DNA of 11,694 nt from Pedobacter sp. UBA2067 (lineage in GTDB: Bacteria; Bacteroidota; Bacteroidia; Sphingobacteriales; Sphingobacteriaceae), in NCBI GenBank assembly GCA_002333205.1, contig DDAD01000003.1:19162-30855 (forward strand), written 5' to 3'. The position numbers and the translations under genes are program-made. Positions 1 to 7,700 of this stretch are shown one piece after another. Positions within the stretch are counted from its first letter, which is position 1, and every line of letters starts with the position of its first letter. Under the pieces are notes generated by a model, which was not told the DNA's origin, searched no databases, and worked only from the letters and a program-made list of their open reading frames with translations.

Positions 1-200
1 AAAATGTCTTTTATGGCGCGGCCCATAACGTGGTGTATACCAGGCATGCCGTTCGCCGAAGGAGGCCCTTCAAAAAAGGTAAAAGGCTGCGTCTCGGGTC
101 TGGTTGAAATGCTCTTCTCGAAGATTTGTTCCTTCTTCCAAAACGCCAGTATTTCTTCTCCTATTTTAGCTAGTTCTAGTTGTTTAAATTCCCTATACAT
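1..200 (-). CDS. ileS: Isoleucyl-tRNA synthetase, N-terminal part (cut by window edge)
   Basis: This is the first 66 codons of a class I aminoacyl-tRNA synthetase that charges tRNA-Ile with isoleucine in the cytoplasm. The visible protein starts MYREFKQLELAKIGEEILAF, and a block near residues 41-66 (FFEGPPSANGMPG, then IHHVMGRAIKDI) is the ATP-binding signature region. Aligned with the E. coli type enzyme (DGPPYANGSIHIGH), the canonical HIGH is replaced by G54-I55-H56-H57, so the first and third positions are swapped. Family knowledge: this GXHH form is known from some IleRS2-type enzymes with very high mupirocin resistance. The start is the ATG at 198-200; GGAG lies about 10 nt upstream and a TAnnTTTG promoter motif about 30 nt upstream. 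The remaining ~1000 residues lie outside the window, so the KMSKS motif and editing domain cannot be checked. Identity is very likely; the IleRS2 assignment is inference. Confidence 0.93.
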   Translation of the reverse strand, partial: MYREFKQLELAKIGEEILAFWKKEQIFEKSISTRPETQPFTFFEGPPSANGMPGIHHVMGRAIKDI

Positions 201-230
201 CAATCCAGTATCTCCAAAAAATTAAGGATG

Positions 231-238
231 CAAAGTTA
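231..238 (-). promoter_or_regulatory. Bacteroidota -7 promoter motif for ileS
   Basis: The minus strand reads TAACTTTG, a full match to the Bacteroidota sigma-A -7 consensus TAnnTTTG. It lies 31 nt upstream of the ileS ATG, so transcription would start near 225. I see no good -33 TTTG at the expected distance; that zone is instead occupied by a palindrome at 255-272. Confidence 0.55.
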
Positions 239-254
239 AGCTTTTGTATTTAAA

Positions 255-272
255 AACGGTATCATTACCGTT
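255..272. promoter_or_regulatory. Perfect palindrome, candidate operator between ileS and the 354 gene
   Basis: AACGGTA (255-261) and TACCGTT (266-272) are perfect 7-bp inverted arms around the 4-nt spacer TCAT. The flanks continue the symmetry imperfectly (TATTT at 247-251, AAATA at 273-277). The site sits about 17-34 bp upstream of the ileS -7 motif, overlapping the expected -33 region, which is a sensible place for a repressor or activator to bind. It has no T-tract, so a terminator is less likely. Regulatory function is inference. Confidence 0.35.
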
Positions 273-353
273 AAATATCAAGCATTTTACGCGTTGGATT
301 GATTTTTGCAATAACAGTTTAACACGATTTAATAATTTTATACCCGAAACAAC

Positions 354-629
354 ATGATTAGAGTTCTCAAACTTCAAAAAGCTGTTATTGCGATCATTCT
401 TGGAATCATTTCGCTGGTCGTTTACCTCCTGCTTAGAGAACAAAAGGAAGATGTTGCGGTGTACTTTTTGGAAGCTTCAGGACTGCTGTTTATTCTTGGT
501 GCATTAATGTTTCTTTATCCAATCTTATTCGCCAAAAAAGATGGCAATGGGGATGTACAACTGAACCCCGAAATAGATCCGAACCTACCCGACCCTGATG
601 CTCCGGCAAACGAGCAGATTCGTCCGTGA
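354..629 (+). CDS. Small two-helix membrane protein, function unknown
   Basis: I do not recognise this 91-residue protein. It has two strongly hydrophobic segments, about residues 6-27 (AVIAIILGIISLVVYLLL core) and 36-59 (LEASGLLFILGALMFLYPILF core), joined by a short charged loop (REQKEDVA). The C-terminal tail of about 30 residues is polar, acidic and proline-rich (DPNLPDPDAPANEQIRP). It is therefore probably an inner-membrane protein with both termini on the same side. No cysteine lipobox or catalytic motif is visible. The ATG at 354 follows an A-rich leader (CGAAACAAC) with no clear Shine-Dalgarno, as is common in Bacteroidota. It is divergent from ileS and 110 bp upstream of the next gene, which has its own promoter motif, so it is probably a single-gene unit. 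The other strand also has an open frame here, but the hydrophobic pattern favours this one. Confidence 0.75.
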   Translation: MIRVLKLQKAVIAIILGIISLVVYLLLREQKEDVAVYFLEASGLLFILGALMFLYPILFAKKDGNGDVQLNPEIDPNLPDPDAPANEQIRP

Positions 630-630
630 A

Positions 631-664
631 AAAGTGAGAAAATCCGCTTTTTATTACTCGCTTT
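631..664 (+). terminator. Possible weak terminator after the 354 gene
   Basis: AAAGTGAG (631-638) can pair with CTCGCTTT (657-664), eight pairs including one G-U, around an 18-nt loop that is itself T-rich. It begins two bases after the stop codon. The T-tract after the stem is very short, so termination strength is doubtful. Confidence 0.25.
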
Positions 665-709
665 TGAAACAATATGCGCCTCAAAAACTAAGTAGTCACC
701 TCCCTGACC

Positions 710-717
710 TAACTTTG
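710..717 (+). promoter_or_regulatory. Bacteroidota -7 promoter motif for the 740 lipoprotein gene
   Basis: TAACTTTG matches TAnnTTTG exactly. Transcription would begin near 722-724, giving a short leader of about 17 nt before the ATG at 740. The eleven bases TAACTTTGCAT (710-720) are identical to those at the ileS promoter on the other strand (238 down to 228). No TTTG -33 element is seen at 17-23 bp upstream. Confidence 0.55.
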
Positions 718-739
718 CATTACATCAACCAACATCTAT

Positions 740-2191
740 ATGAAATTTAATTTTAAAACAGGCCTAACTATGGCTTTGTTGTGCGCTTCTGCATTGTTTT
801 CCTGTAAAAAGGATCAGGCTGAATTTATCCCAGGCCCGGGTAAACAAGCCCTTATATTAAGCGGCGAAATTACAAGCAATACAACCCTTTCTCCAGACAA
901 TGAATATGTATTAAAAGGCCGGGTATTCGTCAAAGGCAATGTAACCTTAACCATCCAGCCTGGTACAACCGTTTGGGTTGATCCTGCAGAAAAGATGGAA
1001 GACAAAGGTGCTTTGATCATTGGCCGCGGTGCTAAGATCGATGTAAAAGGAACCAATGAGAATCCTGTGGTGTTTACTTCGGCTGCGGAAAATAAAGCTC
1101 CAGGCGACTGGGTAGGCCTTATCGTACTAGGTAAAGCGGCTACAAATGGTCTGGGTGGCGTAATGCATATTGCCGGAATGGAAGAAACACCAGATACGGA
1201 GTTTGGTGGAACAGTGGATGATGATAATTCTGGTTCACTTAAATATCTTCGCCTGGAATACACCGGTGCATTAAACCCTGAAAACGAAGAAGAGTGGGCT
1301 ATAGACTATGCCAGCGGACTAATGCTTGGCGGGGTTGGTTCTGGAACTACACTTGAAAATGTGATGGTTAAACATTCCAGAGATGATGGATTCCAGTTTG
1401 TAGGTGGGACCGTTAAGGGTAAATATCTTATTGCCTATGACAATGGTGATGACAACTTCGATTTCGATCGTGGCTACACCGGACAACTTCAGTTTGTTAT
1501 CTCTTACAGACCTTCTGCTTCAAAAGCTGGTATTCGCGCCAATGGTGTGGAAAGCTTAAACGATAAAGATGCAACAGCGATATTACCTTACACGCATCCG
1601 GTAATCTCCAATATGACCATTATCGGCCCCGGTGAAAACCAACCTGAAAGTGACCAAAGCCAGGGTGTCTATATTCGCAAAAACACAAGATTCAGTATCC
1701 AGAACTCAATTATTGCCGGATATAGCTATGGAGGACTAATGCTTTGTCCTAAAACGCGCCCATATGTTGTTGATAATGCAGCGGATATTATTGGCTCCGA
1801 ATTCAGGTACAATCTGGTTCATGCGGATAATGCACCTTGGGCATTCAACTATGACAGCGGTCCTACTGGCGTGGTTATTAATCCTGACGCCGACGTGGCG
1901 AAGTGGGCTGTTCAAACTGGAAGCACGTTTGACAAAGCTAAGCTGAACAATAACGACCACATCACAGACTTTTCGAAGTTTATGTTTGTATCGGTGTATG
2001 GTAGTGAGGCGCCCGATTTTACACCAGCAGCGGGTTCTCCTGCATTTAAAGCCACCAACTTTACGTCGCGTGTATTCAATGGAACCGAAAGAGTCCAGTC
2101 CTTTAAGGATATGGAAAGGGTAAATTTCCGCGGTGCGGTTGATATAGATCGGCCATGGGCAAAAGCGAGTGCCTGGGCAAACTGGGACTAG
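740..2191 (+). CDS. Predicted surface lipoprotein with beta-helix-like repeats
   Basis: A 483-residue predicted lipoprotein. The signal peptide (MKFNFKTGLTMALLCASALFSC) ends in the lipobox L-F-S-C with lipidated Cys22. It is followed by KKDQAE, a charged stretch resembling Bacteroidota export signals that carry lipoproteins to the cell surface. The mature part opens with a segment typical of right-handed parallel beta-helix proteins: a 'V..NVTLTIQPGTTVWV' strand, 'GALIIGRGAKIDVKGT', 'NPVVFTSA' and 'GDWVGLIVLGKA' (about residues 65-135). Later come Asp/Asn/Gly-rich turns such as DNGDDNFDFDRGYTG (residues 234-248), which could bind calcium. Family knowledge: such proteins are common in Bacteroidota, often near TonB-dependent receptors, and database copies are sometimes misnamed 'multidrug transporter'. 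No TonB receptor lies nearby. No catalytic residues are evident; a role in adhesion or glycan binding would be a guess. It has its own promoter motif at 710. Confidence 0.8.
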   Translation: MKFNFKTGLTMALLCASALFSCKKDQAEFIPGPGKQALILSGEITSNTTLSPDNEYVLKGRVFVKGNVTLTIQPGTTVWVDPAEKMEDKGALIIGRGAKIDVKGTNENPVVFTSAAENKAPGDWVGLIVLGKAATNGLGGVMHIAGMEETPDTEFGGTVDDDNSGSLKYLRLEYTGALNPENEEEWAIDYASGLMLGGVGSGTTLENVMVKHSRDDGFQFVGGTVKGKYLIAYDNGDDNFDFDRGYTGQLQFVISYRPSASKAGIRANGVESLNDKDATAILPYTHPVISNMTIIGPGENQPESDQSQGVYIRKNTRFSIQNSIIAGYSYGGLMLCPKTRPYVVDNAADIIGSEFRYNLVHADNAPWAFNYDSGPTGVVINPDADVAKWAVQTGSTFDKAKLNNNDHITDFSKFMFVSVYGSEAPDFTPAAGSPAFKATNFTSRVFNGTERVQSFKDMERVNFRGAVDIDRPWAKASAWANWD

Positions 2192-2196
2192 GGGAA

Positions 2197-2218
2197 AAAT
2201 ACTGATTTAGAGGTATTT
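2197..2218 (+). terminator. Weak AT-rich hairpin after the 740 gene
   Basis: AAATAC (2197-2202) pairs with GTATTT (2213-2218), six pairs around a 10-nt loop, starting six bases after the stop codon. A T-rich stretch (TTAATTTTTGG) follows a few bases later. The stem is short and AT-rich, so this is only a tentative terminator. Confidence 0.25.
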
Positions 2219-2340
2219 GTACTTAATTTTTGGGGTTTCAGATGATTATGTTAAACATTTTGAAGTGTTTTTTGGTACTGGATAATGGAAATATAATAAC
2301 CTGAAAAACAAACCAATATTAACCGAAAACCTAGAAAACA

Positions 2341-2769
2341 ATGAAATTTAAAGCCTTAATGACTCTTGCATTTACCGGGATGGTCTTTGCAGCATGTAGT
2401 TCGAACAACAACGGTGAAGGAAGTGGTGACTCAACATCAATGGATACTTCCATGATGGATACCACCATGTCCGATACTAGTATGATGGACACTTCAAATA
2501 CCGGAACTATGGGCTCTGGTGGTGCATCAGGAACAGGAACAAGTACCAGTGGATCAAGTAGTGGTGCTACTGGCTCCGGTACTGGTGGAACAGGTACAAC
2601 TGGCGCTGGTACAGGTGGCGCTGGTACAAGCACTGGCTCTGGATCGGGTTCTGGCTCAGGCACCGGCGGTGCAGGAACTGGTACAGGATCTGGTACTGGC
2701 AGCGGAACCTCTACAGGTGGAACTACCGGTGGATCTGGTTCTGGAACAACAACCCCTCCGGGACAATAA
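2341..2769 (+). CDS. Small low-complexity lipoprotein (Met/Asp then Gly/Ser/Thr rich)
   Basis: A 142-residue lipoprotein of unknown function. The signal peptide MKFKALMTLAFTGMVFAAC ends in lipobox F-A-A-C with Cys19, followed by a Ser/Asn linker. Residues 33-52 are a short repeat of about five residues (SMDT, SMMDT, TMSDT, SMMDT) rich in Met and Asp. From about residue 55 to 138 the protein is almost only Gly, Ser, Thr and Ala, with repeated GTG, GSG and TGG units, ending in TTTPPGQ. Such a tail is expected to be disordered and flexible, perhaps a cell-surface spacer. No fold or enzyme motif is visible. The ATG at 2341 follows an A-rich leader without a Shine-Dalgarno. A strong terminator begins 20 bases after the stop. 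The opposite strand is open here with a Pro/Val-rich translation, which I regard as a by-product of the repetitive codons. Confidence 0.72.
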   Translation: MKFKALMTLAFTGMVFAACSSNNNGEGSGDSTSMDTSMMDTTMSDTSMMDTSNTGTMGSGGASGTGTSTSGSSSGATGSGTGGTGTTGAGTGGAGTSTGSGSGSGSGTGGAGTGTGSGTGSGTSTGGTTGGSGSGTTTPPGQ

Positions 2770-2788
2770 GAAACCTAAAAGCCTATAT

Positions 2789-2823
2789 AAAAAAGCCTGC
2801 ACATTTTCAGTGCAGGCTTTTTT
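2789..2823. terminator. Bidirectional intrinsic terminator between convergent genes
   Basis: GCCTGCAC (2795-2802) and GTGCAGGC (2810-2817) form a perfect 8-bp GC-rich stem with the 7-nt loop ATTTTCA. It is flanked by six A (2789-2794) and six T (2818-2823), so it gives a U-tract in either direction. It ends both the plus-strand lipoprotein gene and the minus-strand kinase-ATPase operon. A weaker hairpin (ACCGC 2835-2839, GCGGT 2857-2861) lies between it and the ATPase stop codon. Confidence 0.9.
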
Positions 2824-2864
2824 CTTTTTAATAAACCGCAATAGCTTAGCTTAATAGCGGTATG

Positions 2865-4793
2865 TTATATCTTAAAGTTCTGGATCCTTACTGCATTTAA
2901 GATCGCCAGCAAAGCAACCCCTACGTCTGCAATCACGGCCTCCCACAGCGTTGCAAGACCCCCTGCGCCCAAGATCAGCACCAATACTTTCACACCCATG
3001 GCCAGGCAGATATTCTGCCAGACGATATTCCGGGTAATGTAGCCGACTCTAATCAAGGCGGGGATCTTTGAAGGCTGGTCATTCTGGATCACGATATCTG
3101 CGGTTTCAATGGCCGCATCACTGCCCAGGCCACCCATGGCAATACCTGCATCAGCAAGCGCAATAACCGGTGCATCATTTAAGCCATCTCCAACAAAGGC
3201 CACGCGGTGTCCCGCGGCCTTCAAAGCGGTCAGCCGTTCTACTTTCTGTTCTGGCATCAAATCTCCTGCAAAGTTCTTAATTCCAAGCTTCCCAGCTACG
3301 CTTTCTACCACGCCCTGGCGGTCACCACTAAGCATCACCACCTGAAGTCCTGCTCGCTGGAGCAACTGTACAGCCTGCTGCGCATCTGGTTTCAACTCAT
3401 CCGCGATCAGCAGGTAACCTGCATAAATACCATCTATGGCTACTACCACAACGGTTTCAGCAATCTCGTCAATGGCCACATCGTAGCTGATGTTAAACTT
3501 GCGAAGCAATCTTACATTCCCAACCAACAGCGAACGTCCACTAACCTGCGCTTGTAGCCCAAGCCCTGCCAGTTCTTCCACTTCCAGGGCTTCAGGCTGG
3601 TCCTGAACGCCAAACGCATTCCTGTTTGCTGCGTAGCTGGTAATCGCAATGGCAATCGGGTGGCTGGACTTACTTTCAACTGCGGCCACATACTGCAGGA
3701 AGGTTAATTCATCCATGTCAACGGATTTAAGTTCCTGCACTTCAAATACCCCCCGGGTTAGTGTGCCCGTTTTATCCATCACCACCGTATCAACCTTTGT
3801 CATCACATCAAGGAAGTTGGAGCCTTTAAACAAGATCCCGTTTTTAGAAGCCAACCCGATGCCGCCAAAATAGCCCAGAGGTATCGAAACCACCAGGGCG
3901 CATGGGCAGCTGATCACCAGAAATACCAATCCCCGATACAGCCAATCCCGGAAAACATAGTCTTCAACAATAAAATAGGGGAGTACCACAAGAATCAAGG
4001 CCAACATAAAGACAATTGGCGTATATACTGCCGCAAAGCGGGATATAAACAGCTGTGTCCGTGATTTTCGGGTGGTGGCATCCTGTACCATTTCCAGGAT
4101 CTTACTCAACTTACTATCCTTAAACAAGGCTTTAACCTGCACCTTTATCAGTTGGTTCAGGTTAATCATGCCGGCATACACCTGTTCACCTGCAACCTTG
4201 TTGTCAGGCTTAGATTCGCCGGTAAGTGCTGCGGTATTGAACGAAGCACGGTCGCTACGTAAAATGCCATCTAAGGCGACCTTTTCGCCAGCTTTAACCT
4301 CGATCATTTCGTCGAGTAGTACGTCTTGTGGTTTCAGCGACTGGACTCGCCCATTACGGCGTACATCCACCCGGTCGGGACGGATGTCGAGCAAGGCTTT
4401 GATGTTGCGTTTAGCTTTATCCACTGCAGCATCCTGAAACCATTCACCTATGGAATAGAACACCATTACGGCCACACCCTCGCTGTATGCACCGATGGTA
4501 AAAGCACCAATGGTGGCTACGCTCATCAGTACAAATTCATTGAAGAAGTCGAGGTGTGAAGCTTTTTTAAAAGCTAATTTAAAAACTGGAGCACCGGCCA
4601 TTAGCAGTGCTGCAGCATATATGAATAGACTCAGTGCTGGATTAAGCTCCATTTTAAAGCCGAGTTCCAGCACCTGCATCACTACCAGAATGAGCAGTGC
4701 CGTAAGCAGCGGCCATTTGCTTAGCCAGCTGTTCTGCGCATGATCGTGTTGGTGATCATGGCCATGGTCCTGCACATGGTTGTGGTCAGTCAT
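2865..4793 (-). CDS. Zn/Cd/Pb-type heavy-metal exporting P-type ATPase (P1B-2 like)
   Basis: A 642-residue P1B-type ATPase of the ZntA/CadA group, predicted to pump Zn2+, Cd2+ or Pb2+ out of the cytoplasm. The N-terminus is a short His-rich segment (DHNHVQDHGHDHQHDH, residues 3-18) instead of the usual ferredoxin-like metal-binding domain with CxxC. Visible core motifs are TGES (191-194, actuator), CPC (296-298, metal site), DKTGT with phosphorylated Asp340, the nucleotide-binding His-Pro (378-379), LSGDR (488-492) and GDGLND (535-540). Lys602 in TM7 and the DVG motif at Asp623 in TM8 match the P1B-2 metal-selectivity residues. About eight transmembrane helices fit the sequence: four before the actuator, two around CPC and two at the C-terminus. 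Its ATG lies inside the end of the kinase gene (8-nt overlap), with no clear Shine-Dalgarno, so translation is probably coupled. zntA or cadA would suit as a name, but substrate is inferred from motifs only. Confidence 0.92.
   Translation of the reverse strand: MTDHNHVQDHGHDHQHDHAQNSWLSKWPLLTALLILVVMQVLELGFKMELNPALSLFIYAAALLMAGAPVFKLAFKKASHLDFFNEFVLMSVATIGAFTIGAYSEGVAVMVFYSIGEWFQDAAVDKAKRNIKALLDIRPDRVDVRRNGRVQSLKPQDVLLDEMIEVKAGEKVALDGILRSDRASFNTAALTGESKPDNKVAGEQVYAGMINLNQLIKVQVKALFKDSKLSKILEMVQDATTRKSRTQLFISRFAAVYTPIVFMLALILVVLPYFIVEDYVFRDWLYRGLVFLVISCPCALVVSIPLGYFGGIGLASKNGILFKGSNFLDVMTKVDTVVMDKTGTLTRGVFEVQELKSVDMDELTFLQYVAAVESKSSHPIAIAITSYAANRNAFGVQDQPEALEVEELAGLGLQAQVSGRSLLVGNVRLLRKFNISYDVAIDEIAETVVVVAIDGIYAGYLLIADELKPDAQQAVQLLQRAGLQVVMLSGDRQGVVESVAGKLGIKNFAGDLMPEQKVERLTALKAAGHRVAFVGDGLNDAPVIALADAGIAMGGLGSDAAIETADIVIQNDQPSKIPALIRVGYITRNIVWQNICLAMGVKVLVLILGAGGLATLWEAVIADVGVALLAILNAVRIQNFKI
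4786..4793 (-). other. 8-nt overlap of kinase stop and ATPase start
   Basis: On the minus strand ATGACTGA contains the ATPase start ATG (4793-4791) and, in another frame, the kinase stop TGA (4788-4786). Terminating ribosomes would stop just downstream of the next start, an arrangement typical of translational coupling. No separate Shine-Dalgarno is evident ahead of the ATG. Confidence 0.85.
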
Positions 4794-7700
4794 CTGTATT
4801 GTCTTTTACCGGAAGACTGAACCAGAAGGTCGAGCCCTTCCCGGATTCACTGTCTACGCCAATCTCACCTTTATGGCGTCTAATGATTTCTGCCGCGATG
4901 AACAAGCCGAGCCCCAATCCGGGGTAGTTTACATTTTGCCCATCTACACGGTAGAAACGGTCGAATATCAATGGAACCTTTCTCTTTTCCACACCAATTC
5001 CAAAATCTGTGACATGCACGCTTGCTATACCATCATGCTCCATAACCCGTATTTGCACCAGATTGCTGTCAGGCGAATATTTCATCGCGTTGTTGATCAG
5101 GTTGATTAATACTTGTTCCAACCTGTTCCGGTCGGCATACACGATAATATCGGCCGAACCGGATACCTCAATACGTACAACCTCCCGCTGTTCAATGGCA
5201 TATTGCGTGCAGGTTTGCACCAGTCCCAAAAGCGAGAAATGCGTTTTCTGTAACCTAAGCTCACCTGCCTGAATATTGGTGCCATCTAACAGTTGGTCTA
5301 CCAGGATGTTGAACTTGTCAACCTGTGCTGCGGCTTTTCCAGTCAGCTCTTTTAATCTTTCAATTTCACCCCTCGAAGCTGAGCGTTCGAGGATTTGGAT
5401 GATCCCTTTAATACTTGTGAGTGGCGTTTTTAACTCGTGACTTGCGATCGCTATAAATTCATCTTTTTTACGCACGAGTTCCCGGGTCTGGCGTTCCACC
5501 TGTTTTTCTACACTGATGTCAAGGACAGTTCCGATAAAGCGGGTGGCGATTTTCTCTTTATTAAAATACGCTTTACCTTTTGACTTGATCCATCGTTCTT
5601 TGCCATCACCAAGATCAACCAGGCGGTATTCAACATTGAAGTTGCCATTGTTATCTCCAATAAGACTTTTATGTGTCGCGAAGGCAACCATATCCCGGTC
5701 TTCAGCAAGAATCTGGTTCAGGTATCTGGAGTAATCAACATGTTCACCTGAGCTAAAGCCGTGTAAAATCTTGCATTTCTGATCCCAGATCAACTCACCC
5801 GACATTGGGTTGAAATCCCAGGAGCCCACACCGGCAGACTCCATTGCAAAATGCAGGCGTTCCTGACTTTCAGCAAGCATGCGCTCGGCATCCAGCAAAC
5901 CTTCTTCCACTCTACGTCGATCCGTAATGTCGTGAATGGCCAGAATGATCACTTTATCCTGGTTGTGTGGTGTAAACAGCCGGGCAGAAAGCATTAATAT
6001 GCGTCGCCCAATGCTGAAATTATAGTCAAACTCAAAGTCTTTTACAAAGCCCTGTTTCGGCAATACCGATAGTAGCTGGTTTTTAAGTGAAGGAATTTTC
6101 CAGTGCCGGTTTCCAAGATCATAAATATACTTCCCTTCAACTTCGTCCTCCTGTAATCTGAAGAGCCTGTAAAAGCCGTCCGTTGCGCGAAGGACTTTTA
6201 GTTCCGAATCCAGGATTAACAAGGGGTCATGAATGGTGTTAAAGATCTCTTCATTGTAACGCCTGGCATTGTTCAGCTGTTCATTACGGTCCAGCAGCTC
6301 GGTATTGATGATGGTGATTTCTTCATTGGTGCTTTGCAACTCCTCTTTGGAGCTCTCGAGCTCTTCATTTAAACTCTGTAGTTCTTCATTGCCGGAGAGC
6401 AGTTCTTCATTTGCACTTCGCAATTCTTCATTGGCGGCTTCCTGTACTTCAGTGATGGCGCGCATATCTTCTCTGGTTTGCGATAGCTCCTTTTCCAGCT
6501 GTGCATTGCGTTCAATCAACGTCTTAATGCTGGCATTGTCCAACTCAGAGGGCTCCGAAGAAAGCGTTATGGCTACAGGCTGTATGCTGGTTCGAAAAAG
6601 GATCAGGAAATGCGTCTCTTCCATTTCGGTAATTGGAATTACGTCAATGTCTGCATATTGTTGTTGATCATTTATTTTGAAGAAAACTTGTTCTTTACGT
6701 ACCGGCACCTGATTGGTTTTCGCCATATGCAGTAAGTTCCGGAGTTCAAATGCCAGGCCTTCCCGCGCAAGTTTCAATACGTTAAAACTCGGTTTACCGG
6801 GTGCAACAACGAGCCATTGGTCTGTTTTACCACGGAATTCCAGCACATCAAAACTGGGGTTCACCAACACGCCCGAAGGTGTAAATTGCGACAGTAGTAT
6901 ATTGTCAGCCAGGCTGTGAACGTCTTTGGCCCGGGTGCTTAGTTCAGTTTCCTGATCAAAATCACGTAATGCCCGCTCTGTGATATTAGTGGTGATGTTC
7001 CGGTAACGTCCTTTAGGGCCCTTGGTCTGGTAAATCTTTTCGTGCGCGAAGGCTGGTGCGAACAGGTCAGCACTGCCGCCCACACTTTCCGACTTCCCAA
7101 GCATCAGATAGCCATACTCGTTTAAGCCATAATGGAATGTAGAAAGGGCTCTTTTTTGCAGTATGGGATCCAGGTAGATGAGTACATTACGGCAGCTCAC
7201 CAGGTCAAGGTTTGAAAATGGCGGATCCTTTAGCAAGTTATGATGTGCGAAAACACACATGTCGCGCAGGGCTTTGTTGACCTGATAGTTACCCTCTACT
7301 TTATTAAAGAACTGGAGGATCTGCTGTGTAGAGAGCCCGCCAAGTTCACTTTGTCTGTATATTCCAGATCTTGCCTTTGCAATTGCAGTTTCGGAAATGT
7401 CGGTTGCAAAGATCTGGATCTTGCGACTATAAGCACTATCACCCAAATGTTCGTGGATGCAAATTGCCAGGGTATAGGCCTCCTCTCCACTCGCGCAACC
7501 TGCCACCCAGATACGCAGTGGATCAAATGCACTCTTTCTGCTTAAAATGCCAGGTAATACATCGGTACAAATTACTTCAAAGCTCTTGGTATCTCTGAAA
7601 AAGCTCGTAACCGAGATCAGCATGTCGTTATAAAGGAAATCCTGTTCCGTTTTATTGTCTCTTAAAAAGCGCAGATACTCCTCCGCACGATCAATTTTAT

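Noticed and set aside
4..225. Plus-strand open frame of 73 codons at the window start
   Set aside because: The opposite strand encodes a clear isoleucyl-tRNA synthetase N-terminus with the class I signature block; this frame is its shadow.
814..1263. Minus-strand open frame of 149 codons opposite the large lipoprotein gene
   Set aside because: It has no recognisable domain, and the plus strand has a full-length lipoprotein with beta-helix-like repeats across the same bases.
2271..2297. TTTGG followed by TATAAT upstream of the small lipoprotein gene as a promoter
   Set aside because: The spacing is too short for either the sigma-70 or the Bacteroidota pattern and no TAnnTTTG box is present, so I could not support a promoter call.
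2331..2663. Minus-strand Pro/Val/Glu-rich open frame antisense to the small lipoprotein gene
   Set aside because: Its composition follows directly from the complement of repeated Gly/Ser/Thr codons (GGT, ACT, GGC), and the plus frame has a convincing lipoprotein signal peptide and terminator.
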